From Chlamydomonas sphaeroides (Eukaryota; Chlorophyta; Chlorophyceae; Chlamydomonadales; Chlamydomonadaceae), in contig BDDC01000152.1 of assembly GCA_001662425.1 (NCBI GenBank), positions 9,158 through 50,502 on the forward strand: a stretch of DNA of 41,345 nt, in the 5' to 3' direction. This document shows positions 33,201 to 41,345 of the stretch, piece after piece (the stretch's first letter is position 1; each line of letters begins with the position of its first letter). The notes beneath the pieces are model-generated. The model worked only from the letters and a program-made list of their open reading frames with translations, was not told the origin of the DNA and made no database searches. The position numbers and the translations under genes are program-made.

Positions 33201-34789
33201 ACGCCAGCCGCGCCGCCGCCGCGCAGCCCTCCAGCAGCCCGCCGGCGGCCGCCGCCGCGAACGCCGCCGCCGCCAGTTGTGAGGCCGGGGCACATTCCGG
33301 GCCCGCGGCGACGCTGGCGCCAGCGGCAGCGGCAGCGGCCACGGCGGAGGCGGCTGCCTCCGCTTCGCGGACCGCCGTCAGCAGCACCTCGGCCATGGCG
33401 GACAGGGCATCCAGAGGGGAGGCCAGCGGCGGATTGCCACTTGGTGGCGCTGCAGCCGCCGCCGCCGAGCGCGCACACGCTGCACCCAGCTGCCGGCTCG
33501 CCGCGTGCAGCGCCGCCGCCGCCTCCACCGCCGCCTCCAGGCCTACGACGGCCCAATCTCCGCCGCCGCCGTCGCGCCCCCCAGGCGCCCCATCAGCCGC
33601 CCCGGCCGCCTCCGCTGCTGTCCCCAGGCAGCGCACCAGCGCCTCGAGCAGGGCCGAGCAGCGCCGTGGGTCGCCGTCGGTCTGCGGTCCGCGTGGGGCC
33701 CATATGTGCAAGGGCCAGGGTGGGGTGGCGGCTGCACCACCCGCAGTGTTGCCGCCGTCCCAACGACCCAGGCGGTTCACCGGGCGGCCCTTACGCCTCA
33801 GCACCGGGACTTCCGCAAGCCTTGTGGCACCCCACCCACCCACCCACCCACCCACCGCCTCTTGCGCCAGCACCAGCTGCGCTGCCGTGCACAGGTCCGA
33901 TACGGGCGAGCCGCCAGGGGACCCAAGCAGCAGGTCCGCGGGGCCGCCGGGCAGCAGGACTGGACTCCCGGCGGTCAGGCCTAGCGGGTGTAGCTGCTGC
34001 GGTGGCAGTGCGGCGCCCAGGCCCGGGCCGGCCTGCCGCTGGCGGCGGTGGCGCATCAGGGCGCGGCAGAGGGCCTCACAGGCGAGGGTGCGCGCGGCCT
34101 GGGAAGCCGAGGGGCCTCCTGCGCCTGCGGCTGTATCCAGGACAAGGGTGAGCGGGGGGACTGTGTTGGAGAGGAGCTGGGTGCGCCCTGAGCGGCTAGG
34201 GTATAGCGCTCTCGGCAGGCCTTACCGGGCTGTGCCGGGCCGGCGGCGGCTGCGGGAGCCACAGCGGAGACTGCCAGCAGCAGCAGCGCCGGCGCCTGCA
34301 CCGCCCACGGCAGCTGCGTGCCGCGATGAGTGTTCTGAGCTGCGCCCAGGTACGACGCCAGCCAGTCGCGCAGCTCAATCAGAGAAGCCACTCCAGGGGG
34401 TCCCGGTCCTGAGGGGACGCGAGGGGCGTATTGTGCGGGGTGTTGCGCCCTAAACGTCGCTGTGTGCAAACAAGCACCTCACCTTGTACAGCGCTGCTCC
34501 TGGGCAGCGTGAAAGCCCATCGCGAGAGCAGACCGAGCAGCTTCGGCCACAGCAGCAGCTGGATGTCTGGGCTGCTCGATGTACGCTCTAGGAGCCACAC
34601 CGCATCGCCGGCATCATCAGACGATAGAGCAGCCCCGGTTAGCCTGTGGGGCACGCAGGCGATGAGCGTGCCGCGTCGCGACCTAGTCGGCATTTCAACA
34701 CAACCGCACCTGCCAGCCCACAGGGTCTCAACATGGGCGATGCTCCCTTGCATATCACCAGGCTGAAGCAGCTGTCGCAGCGGCCCCAT
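30295..34789 (-). CDS. Large Ala-rich helical (alpha-solenoid-like) protein, function unknown
   Basis: Eight exons fit: 34789-34710, 34643-34483, 34408-34226, 34130-33856, 33681-32796, 32688-31580, 31225-30872 and 30570-30295, for 1107 codons. The start ATG at 34789 has an in-frame TGA nine bases upstream. The acceptor at 32688 is weak (CCGAG), so that junction is uncertain. The protein is almost entirely Ala/Leu-rich helix-forming sequence with no catalytic motif. Better-defined segments are LIELRDWLASYLGA, LHGSLGLQRLLALAA, LDRWFVCAVSVLAVAADMLL, VRSAHGVWAALLDALCRQ, AGSMLPYYVERVCQEP and LRCLPLLHGAKAWAVARLAQ. The A-H-G-x-x-x-A-L-L and Y-Y-V-E-R pieces faintly recall plant helical proteins sometimes grouped with fungal peroxin Pex8; this is a guess from memory. 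A HEAT/ARM-like scaffold is the safer description. A (CCCA)n tract sits at the donor of intron 4. Confidence 0.62.
33828..33855. repeat. (CCCA)n microsatellite at a splice donor
   Basis: About six to seven CCCA units cover the start of intron 4 of the helical-protein gene. On the coding strand the donor is GTGGGTGGGTGG, so several in-register GT donors are available four bases apart. Confidence 0.8.
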
Positions 34790-35609
34790 GGCCACTTGTC
34801 AGCTGCCGCAGAATGCGTCAGGCATGTGCGCGACACGCGCTGAACAGTGGGACTTGTGCTCGCTGGGTGGCAAGGAAGGGTGGCGTCAGTGTTTCAGCTT
34901 TGGACTACACCGGACAAGGTGTGCCCCAAAACACTGTATCGTGCACCGAGCCCCTCCAGGTGCCTCCATTTCCCATCCGCAATACCGGCCAGGGGCGACC
35001 CCTGGTACAGGCGTCCTCCTCCTTCTGCACAAGCCGGCTCATCATGAATTGCCCAGGTACGTCGCCACGGGCCCCAGCCTCAACCATACGATCACACAGG
35101 CTTGCTAGCCACACTGGCCCACGGCTTGCCTAGCAATGTTTCGCTGCTACCTAGCCTACTGGTGGCACCAGGCTGGAAACCCCACAGGTAAGCCCTCTGC
35201 CAGGAGGCCACCGGTCATACCCTTTCACACGCAACACGCACCCAGCTCTCTTCACTCAACTTTATGCCTCACTGATCTTGAACCCGCACAGCTGCCAGGC
35301 AACATTTATGCTTTCAGCTATCACAACCTCACGAGCCCAACGCCGCGCATCTGTTGTATTCCATGCTTCGGAAGCTGCCTTCGGGGCTTGGCTACCGCAG
35401 ACGACCGGCCAGGGGAGAGACGGCTAGCTCAAAGCAGACCACCTGGCGCCTCACACGCCCAACCCTTGTACCCGCCACGCGCAAGCTGTGTTTATTGTGC
35501 GCTGTTGACATCTGGCGTGCTGGAACCCTCCTTGGCGATGATCTGTGGCGAAACCCCAGGGTCCTGTCACGCTATCGCAGGACCCCTGCACATTGCTAAC
35601 CTCCACACG
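34790..35609. other. Promoter/intergenic region upstream of the helical-protein gene
   Basis: 820 bp of lower GC. It contains the 5' region of the helical-protein gene and the 3' UTR of the next minus-strand candidate. I see no gene, repeat or RNA. Confidence 0.4.
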
Positions 35610-38451
35610 CTAGACCCCCGCAAGCAGCAGCAGCGCCGCCGCCGCACCCTCGTCCTCCACCTCCATGCCCTCGGCCGCAGAGGCCTCGGCGTGACCCAAG
35701 CGGCCGGCGGTCACCACCGGACCCACCGCCTCCGCCGGACCCTTCCGTCCGGACCCCACCGGCCCCGCCGCCGGCGCGCGGCGCGCGTGCGGCGGCGGCG
35801 GCACCGGCGGCAGCAGCGGCAGTGGCAGCGGCGGCGGAGCCGCCAGCAGCCAAGGCGCGCGACCAGCGGCAGCCTCGCCGCCAGAGACCGGCGCGACGCC
35901 CTGCGGCCGCAGCGACGGCGGTGGCTGCGCCCACGCTTGCGCATGGCTGCGGTGCCGCTGCGGTGGGGGAGGCCGAGCAGGCAGCGCCAAGCGGTGTAGC
36001 GGCGGCGGTGGGGATGCGGCCGAGGGGGCCGACGGCGCCCGGCGCTTGCGCGTGGCCAAGGCCGGCTTGGCGCTGGCGTCTGCGTCAGCGGCCGTTTTGG
36101 TCCAACTGCGCGCTCGGCCAGGCAGCAGCTCGGACGCGACGGGCGGCTGGGGCTGGCGCTCGTGGGCCCTGCGCACGCAGCGGGGCGCCGGTGGAGGGGC
36201 AGGAGCAGGGACAGCTGGAGCGGCAGGAGGCGGGCTAGAGGTGGTGGCGTGGGCGTGCCGTGGCCGTCGGCCGTGTTCACAGCGGCAACTTCCCTGCCGG
36301 GGCCCAGGCTACGAGCGCACCCACGACCCACCGGGAGCACAGGCAGGCGCTAGTGGTCGGCGGAGCCGCCCCTAGCACAGTGCCGTCGCAGCGGGCGCAG
36401 CGGACCGCACGCGGCGAGGCGTCCACAGCCGGCGGCGGCGGTGGGGCCGGCGCCGGCGCCGCCGAGGCCGCTGCCGGCGCCAGCGCCAGCGGCACTGACG
36501 GCCAGCGGGCCAGGCGGCTAGGGGCCGGATGCGCAGCGGGCGGGCCACTGGCGGCGCCGCCAGCAGGTGATGCCGCCGCCGCGGCGGCGGCGGCGGCGGC
36601 GGCCATGGCAGCAATGGTGGCGGCAGCGGCGGGGGAGGTGGGCACGGAGCGCGCCCTGGACAGGCCGCCCGTTGCCGCCGCCGCCGCATTGGTGGCGGCG
36701 GCGGCGGCAAAGGCAGAAGATGGATCGCTTTGCCGAGCGCCACGCAGCTGACGGGGGCGCGACGGCGGCGGCGGCGGTGGCGGCGGTGGCGGTGGTGGCG
36801 GTGGCAGCGGCGGCGCCGGTCGTTGTCCGGCGAGGCCTTGTGGTGGCGTGACGTCGGCGTGGCGGGGGGCTGGAGCGGAGGAGGGTCGGGCAGCGGTCGG
36901 TGGAGGCGCTGGCGGCGATGGGTTGAGGCAGAGGTCTAGCGGGAAGTAGGGTAGGGCGCAGAGGGAGATGGCGGTGGCCGTTGCCGCAGCCCTGGCAGCG
37001 GCGTGGCTCATGTCCGCCCAGGGCGACGGCGTCGAACCTGCTGAGTCGGTGCCCGTGCTGCCCGCGGCCGCTGGAGTTGGGGATGGAGCCGCCATGGTGT
37101 CGTGCCTGGTGCCGGCGACAGGACAGGACTGGCGCCGTGAGAGGGAGGCAGGCTGCGGCCAGGACGCGGGCTGCGGCGACGGCGGCGGGGGCTGCGGCGG
37201 CGCGGGCTGTGGCGAGGGGCTGCCGCCGGACGCCCCCAGCGGCTGCCACTCGATGCGCACAGCTGCCGTCGCGCCGGCAGCTGCGGGCGGGCCGACGGGC
37301 GGCGAGCTGCTGCAGCTGCCGCCGGCCGCCTCGCTGCCGCCGACCCAGGCCCGGAACGACAGCAGCTCGCGCGACACCTGCGACAAGGCCGGTGGTGTTG
37401 TCCGTGCCGATGTTGGGGATGGCTGCGGCGGCGGAGGCGTCGACGGGGACCGGCTGGTGGCTGGGTACAGCGGCAGCGGCGTCGAGGCCGCAGCGTCACT
37501 GTCAGCCGTCGACAACGGCGCTGAGCCGGTGGTCTCGATCATCGCTGCGGCTACGGCCGCGGCGGCCGCCGCCGCCGTTGCAGCGGCGACACCAAAGGGC
37601 CCCGCCGTCAGCGCGCCGGCGGCGATGCCGGCGTCAGTTGCCACGCGGTTGGCCACAACGCCCGCGTCGCCGCTGCCGCCGGAGGTCCGATAGCCGCCAA
37701 CGGTCGCAAAGGATGCCGTGCCCTCAGCGGGCGAGTGCAGCGCCCCGGTGCTCGTGTGGGCGCACGTGGCCGAGCTGCGTTGGTACCCGGCTGCTGCCGC
37801 GGAGCTCCGAAACGCAATGCCTGTCGCTGCCGTCGACCCACCGCACTGAGACATGGCGGCGGCGGCGCGGTCGCAACGAGGCCGGGGCTGAGGCTCCTCG
37901 GCGCCGACCGTCTGACTGGTTGCCAGTCGGGGCCCGGCAGCTGCCTCGGGGCCCAAGGCGGCCGCAGCAGCGCCCGGCGCTGCGGGCCGGCGCTGCATGC
38001 TGACGTCGCGGCTGTGCTGCAGGCGGGCGAGTGTGTGTGCTCGCTGCTGGGAGGGCAGCGCGTGCGGCGGTCGTGGAGGTAGCGCGGCGCCGGTGGCGGT
38101 CGAGGCTGGGGCGCGTGTGCGGCGGCGGGCGCGCGCGGCCCCTGGGCTGGCAGCCGGAGGCAGCTGCGGGCTGCGGGTGTTGAAGCCCTCGCGGGCGAGG
38201 AGGGCGCCGGCGACAGATCCGCCAGGTGCCGCAAGGCAGCACGTCAAGGGGGGGGCCGCGTCGGGTTGCGGCTGTTGCGGCCGTGCGGTGTCGCGGGTCG
38301 CTGTGAGGGCTGGGTGTTGCGTTCTGCGCAGGTAGGGACCGGGCGGCCGCGCGTACGGCCTATGGCCTGAAGCACGCGGGAACTGCCCCGGCCGACGGGT
38401 GACGGCCCGTTTCGAGGCAGAGGATTGGAATGCGCCACAGAACCGGGGCAC
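35610..38451 (-). CDS. Low-complexity Ala/Pro/Ser-rich candidate gene, structure uncertain
   Basis: A long open frame (38451-36277, 724 codons) is followed by another in a different frame (36176-35610). The two could be joined by an unresolved intron between about 36330 and 36110. The first frame is dominated by Ala, Pro and Ser runs, including about 14 consecutive Pro (near 36780) and about 12 consecutive Ala (near 36590). A more structured patch is LSQVSRELLSFRAWVGG, followed later by VRIEWQPLGASGG. The second frame has a basic RKRRAP patch and ends with EGMEVEDEGAAAALLLLAGV. A nuclear regulatory protein would fit a basic patch plus disordered chain, but I recognise no domain. In such GC-rich DNA a long open frame alone is weak evidence. 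The start is unclear: Met codons at 38451, about 38000 and about 37855 are all possible. Confidence 0.4.
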
Positions 38452-39890
38452 AGCCGCAGCGGCGCCGGCCAGTGCTGCGAGTGCTCAACAGACAGCCCTG
38501 TCACGCACCCGCTGCAGCCGGCGCGGCGGGTGGTATGTTTCGCACGTGCGGCTTGACCGTGACGTAGAGGCGTGGAGTCTGGGACCGGCCCCGTCTACGA
38601 CCCGTTGCCGCGACCCGCCGACAGCATCGCAGAGCAGCCGTTACGCTCGCCTTCGCAACACACCGGTCGGCCAGTGCATACCCGGTGCGGGCGGGGCGCG
38701 AGGCACTGAGGCCTTGAGGTCGAGCGGCTCGAGGCGGAGCGGCTACTGTGAACATGGGAAGGCGGACGGCTGCAACCTGCCGAGCAGGTCCCCCCCCCCC
38801 GGGGTAGAGTGCCGAATGCATGCGACCGCGCTGCCGCCCTTCGCCTCGCCAACGGCAGGAGCTAGTGCGCCGCTGAACGACCCGACGGCGAGGTAGGGGG
38901 CGGGGCGGCGGCACGCCGCGCTTCCCGTAATGATGCGAGGAGGCGGCAACGGCAGTGTGAATTCACATACTCATGGGGGGCGGGTGCAAGCAAGGGGCGG
39001 CTGTCCAGCGGGTGCTGCTGTTGCGGTCGGGTAGGTTGCTTTGCTCGCGTGCCGCGGGGGCGGAGGGTGCTCAGGGGCCAGGGCAAGGTGCGCGCTTGCT
39101 CGCTGGAGGCCACGGCTGCCAGGCGGCACCACGGCACCGCACCCCATTGGCAACTCGGCGCCTTTCTACTGTGGAACCAGCGTGGGCGCCTTACAACGCG
39201 CCGCACATCCCCCGCGGCGGAGCCGTGCCCTGCCCTGCTCTGTGTCCTCCTGCCGCCCGCCAACCCAACTGGCCAATCAGCCGCCACCCGCAAACCTCGT
39301 TACCTACATCCTGCCATGCATGCGATTGGTCTCCCACACGCTCTCGTACTCCCGTCCATGCGTGGACTCTCTCATACTCTCACCCTCACAATCTTAACCC
39401 TTGCGCAATGCACAGTATCCGCACCTGCACCCCCTCGCCGCACACTCCACAAACCTCTCCGCGCCTCAACTCCACGAGAAGTGCTGCGCTGCACCAGCAA
39501 CATCTTTCCCCCAGCTATGCCGACACACACAGGGAGGAGCGCTTACTTCCGTTGCCGGTTGCACCAACCGCCGAGCGAATCGCAACGAAAAATCAGATAT
39601 CCATCCGTGTTCATCCGTATCGTGTTGGTTAATCATCCAACCGTGCCTGGCTTGCCGTGCTGCGCTTGGCGCGCGGTTGGTGGTTGGGAAGCTGTGCGAC
39701 ACGGAGCTGCACAATAATGGGCCTGATGCGGTTGGTGAGGAGAAAGGAGTGTGCATACGACTAACGCTAGTAGTTGGGGGGCTGAGGCGGCGATAGCGAG
39801 GCGAGGGCTGAACGCGAGACCAACCCGGGACGAATTGGGGGCAAACTCGGCGGAAACCGTTTACAAACTCGGGACAAACTTCCGCCGTGG
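38452..39890. other. Intergenic region without recognisable genes
   Basis: 1.4 kb. Contains an 11-base C run (38790-38800). The part from about 39290 to 39500 is C/T/A-rich (many CTCTC, CACAC and CTCAC steps). ORFs on both strands are short or low complexity. Tandem variants of ACTCGG/GGGACAAAC lie at 39828-39890, just before the inverted-repeat element. Confidence 0.4.
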
Positions 39891-40497
39891 CTTGTCCCCT
39901 CTGTCCTACCCTCCCGCAATCCCGCATCAGCATGCCGTGTATCGCGGACTTGCACAATGTGGGCACCAACGCCATCTCCGGCGGTCCCCCTCTGCCCCCA
40001 TCTCTCCTCTCCGCAACATCACTACTCCCGCTTCTGCTTCTTGAAGGGCAGCTGTGTCTGCCCTTTCACGGCCTTCTCCGCCTCCGCCTTCTCTGCCTTC
40101 TCCGCCTTCTTCTTGCGCCAGATGTTGCTCGGGGAGTTGCCGGGGCCCTTGGCGTTCTGGTTGCCGACGGGGGCGCCGCCGCCCCTGTTGCCGACGGCGT
40201 TCTGGTTGCCGACGGCGCCGCCGCCGCTGTTCAACTGCTCCCCTGTGCTCCTGCCTCCAGCGCCTTCCGCGATGCACGACATGCATCCGTGCTTAGGTAC
40301 TGCTGGCGCTGCTTGCCCCCGCCACTCAAGGAGAGATGGGGGCAGAGGATGAGGGGTTTGCCTTGGTGTGCGTGGCTCAAGGGGACCGAGTGCGCGCACG
40401 GAGCTCGCCCTGGGTTGGCAGCAGGAAGACAGGGGCCGCGAAAAGAGGACCGCGACACACGGTATACTGATGCGGGATTGCGGGAGGGTGCGACAAG
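39891..40497. mobile_element. Candidate small non-autonomous DNA element with inverted-repeat ends
   Basis: ACCCTCCCGCAATCCCGCAT and the next 20 bases (39908-39947) recur as the reverse complement at 40450-40489, with 37 of 40 positions identical by eye. Beyond a short indel, CTTGTC (39891-39896) is mirrored by GACAAG (40492-40497). The arms are about 500 bp apart and enclose the small ORF at 40022-40282. No target-site duplication is obvious. This could be a MITE-like element, a decayed transposon with a small gene, or two inverted copies of a dispersed repeat that happen to flank a gene. Confidence 0.55.
40022..40282 (-). CDS. Small Lys-rich protein with repeated GNQNA motifs
   Basis: An 86-codon ORF beginning MSCIAEGAGGRSTGEQLNSG. 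It carries two near-identical motifs, AVGNQNAVGNRGGG and APVGNQNAKGPGN. These are followed by SNIWRKKKAEKAEKAEAEKA and the basic end GQTQLPFKKQKRE. The Lys/Glu/Ala segment should form a charged helix, and the C-terminus looks like a nuclear localisation signal. From memory, G-x-P-x-G-N-x-N-A-x-G motifs occur in phage-like and mobile-element proteins with DNA-binding parts; I could not check this. The frame extends upstream to 40537, but that part overlaps an inverted-repeat arm, so the Met at 40282 is preferred. It may also be a 3' exon of a longer gene. Function unknown. Confidence 0.45.
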   Translation of the reverse strand: MSCIAEGAGGRSTGEQLNSGGGAVGNQNAVGNRGGGAPVGNQNAKGPGNSPSNIWRKKKAEKAEKAEAEKAVKGQTQLPFKKQKRE

Positions 40498-40738
40498 TGT
40501 GGCGGGATATGCATCCCGGAAAAGGGCCGACACGCAAACCCCCCGCACACTACTGTATCTGGAGCCGAGGCGACGACTCCAATCCTCCGGACATAGCCAG
40601 GGTCGGGCTTGATGTATAGCCTACACGGTCGACAGCTAGGCTAGCCCTCACTCAAGCAATCGAAACGCCCAGCCAGGTAGGAACTCAGCAACCCTCCCAG
40701 CAGACAGGAACCCTCAGCCAGGAACCCAGGAACCCTCC

Positions 40739-40759
40739 CGCCGCCGCCGCCGCCGCCGC
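40739..40759. repeat. (CCG)n microsatellite
   Basis: Seven tandem CCG units. Confidence 0.9.
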
Positions 40760-40971
40760 CTAGCTAGGGCTACCCGCACCCGCCGCCGCTCTCAGCCTGA
40801 GCGCCGGGACCGCTTGCTTGCAGGCCGCCCCGCGCTGCTCCCTGCGCCGCCTGCACCAGCTCCGCGCGCCCCCCGTCTCCCGCACCACCCCGGCCCCGCC
40901 GCTTGGCTCCACCGCGGCTGGGCCCCCAGCGCGCGGCTGGGTACTGATGAGTGCCATGCATAAAGCCCGGA

Positions 40972-41001
40972 GTAGTAGTAGTAGTAATAGTAGTGGTGGT
41001 G
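40972..41001. repeat. (AGT)n microsatellite
   Basis: About eight AGT/AAT/GGT-type triplets in a row, imperfect at the 3' end. Confidence 0.88.
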
Positions 41002-41345
41002 CTGGCAGCACCCTGCTGACGGCCCTGCTGGGCGAAAAGTTTTGACTGGGCTGTCTGTTCAATGGCATCTGATGGCAACACACCGCAACACATCGCAACA
41101 TGCGCGGTGGGGCACAGAGAGGCAGAGCAGAGATAAGGCTCTTACACTCGTTCGTACGTACTCGTTCTACCTTCCGCTGCCTTCATTCCGCTAGATACTG
41201 ATGAAGAGATCAACAACCGACGAAATCCTGTAATGACAACTCCCCCCGTCAATGACCACAATGTCGGCCTCGCAAGGCCAGACGTCCTCGCTGGCTACGC
41301 CACGCACCCACCCTCCGTCACCCGCGTGACCGAGACACTCCCCCA

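Larger units (their letters stand above)
40498..41345. other. Right end of the window, no firm gene
   Basis: Holds a GGAACCCTC/AGGAACCC tandem patch (about 40680-40740), a (CCG)n tract (about 40739-40759) and an (AGT)n tract (about 40972-41000). A + strand frame ending at 41045 (STLLTALLGEKF) could be a 3' exon, but nothing upstream supports it. The last 200 bp have lower GC and no features I can name. Confidence 0.4.

Noticed and set aside
32757..34453. Plus-strand ORFs of 464 and 531 codons
   Set aside because: They are antisense to the helical-protein exons. Composition is Pro/Arg/Ala noise typical of reading GC-rich coding DNA backwards.
39466..39975. 169-codon minus-strand ORF with repeated PEFV/PQFV pieces
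   Set aside because: The repeats arise from short tandem ACTCGG/GGGACAAAC DNA. The frame runs through the left inverted-repeat arm and lacks any domain.
40760..41101. Minus-strand ORFs with poly-Leu or poly-Thr runs
   Set aside because: The runs are translations of the AGT microsatellite. Nothing else supports a gene.

Overview
This window is nuclear DNA from a green alga, most likely a chlamydomonadalean (Chlamydomonas/volvocine relatives). Supporting signs are very high GC, many short introns with GTGAGT/GTGCGT donors and CAG acceptors, Ala/Pro/Gly-rich low-complexity protein tracts, a TGTAA poly(A)-type signal after the ribosomal protein gene, and a plasma-membrane H+-ATPase of algal architecture. 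It is not prokaryotic: there are no operons, and genes alternate strands. All exon models were built by eye from ORF frames, splice consensus and phase. In the five best-supported spliced genes the exons add up to a whole number of codons.

Layout. 1-609 (+): 3' end of an unrecognised gene. 1038-3486 (-): F-box plus ankyrin-like protein carrying one in-frame stop. 4384-8289 (-): ten-exon family-61-type glycosyltransferase. 8770-11992 (-): ten-exon IBA57/YgfZ-type folate-binding Fe-S assembly protein with a mitochondrial-looking N-terminus. 12163-16017 (+): prolyl-oligopeptidase (S9A, oligopeptidase B-like) gene whose start lies only 170 bp from the IBA57 start, so the two may share a bidirectional promoter. 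17578-17904 (+): cytosolic ribosomal protein eL33 (RPL35A). 17905-22835: gene-poor, repeat-rich stretch with a 365-base assembly gap. 22836-28786 (+): sixteen-exon plasma-membrane P-type H+-ATPase, 1094 aa. 30295-34789 (-): eight-exon Ala-rich helical protein of about 1107 aa, unrecognised. 35610 to about 38451 (-): very low-complexity Ala/Pro/Ser-rich candidate gene. 39891-40497: a short element with inverted-repeat ends enclosing an 86-codon ORF for a Lys-rich protein with repeated GNQNA motifs.

The recognised genes are housekeeping functions (translation, Fe-S protein maturation, proton pumping, secretory glycosylation, peptide hydrolysis) and do not form an obvious shared pathway. I see no convincing new multi-gene system. 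The observations most worth a second look are the inverted-repeat/GNQNA element, the broken F-box/ankyrin gene, the atypical nucleophile elbow of the peptidase, the dispersed repeat families around the gap, and the close head-to-head IBA57/peptidase pair.
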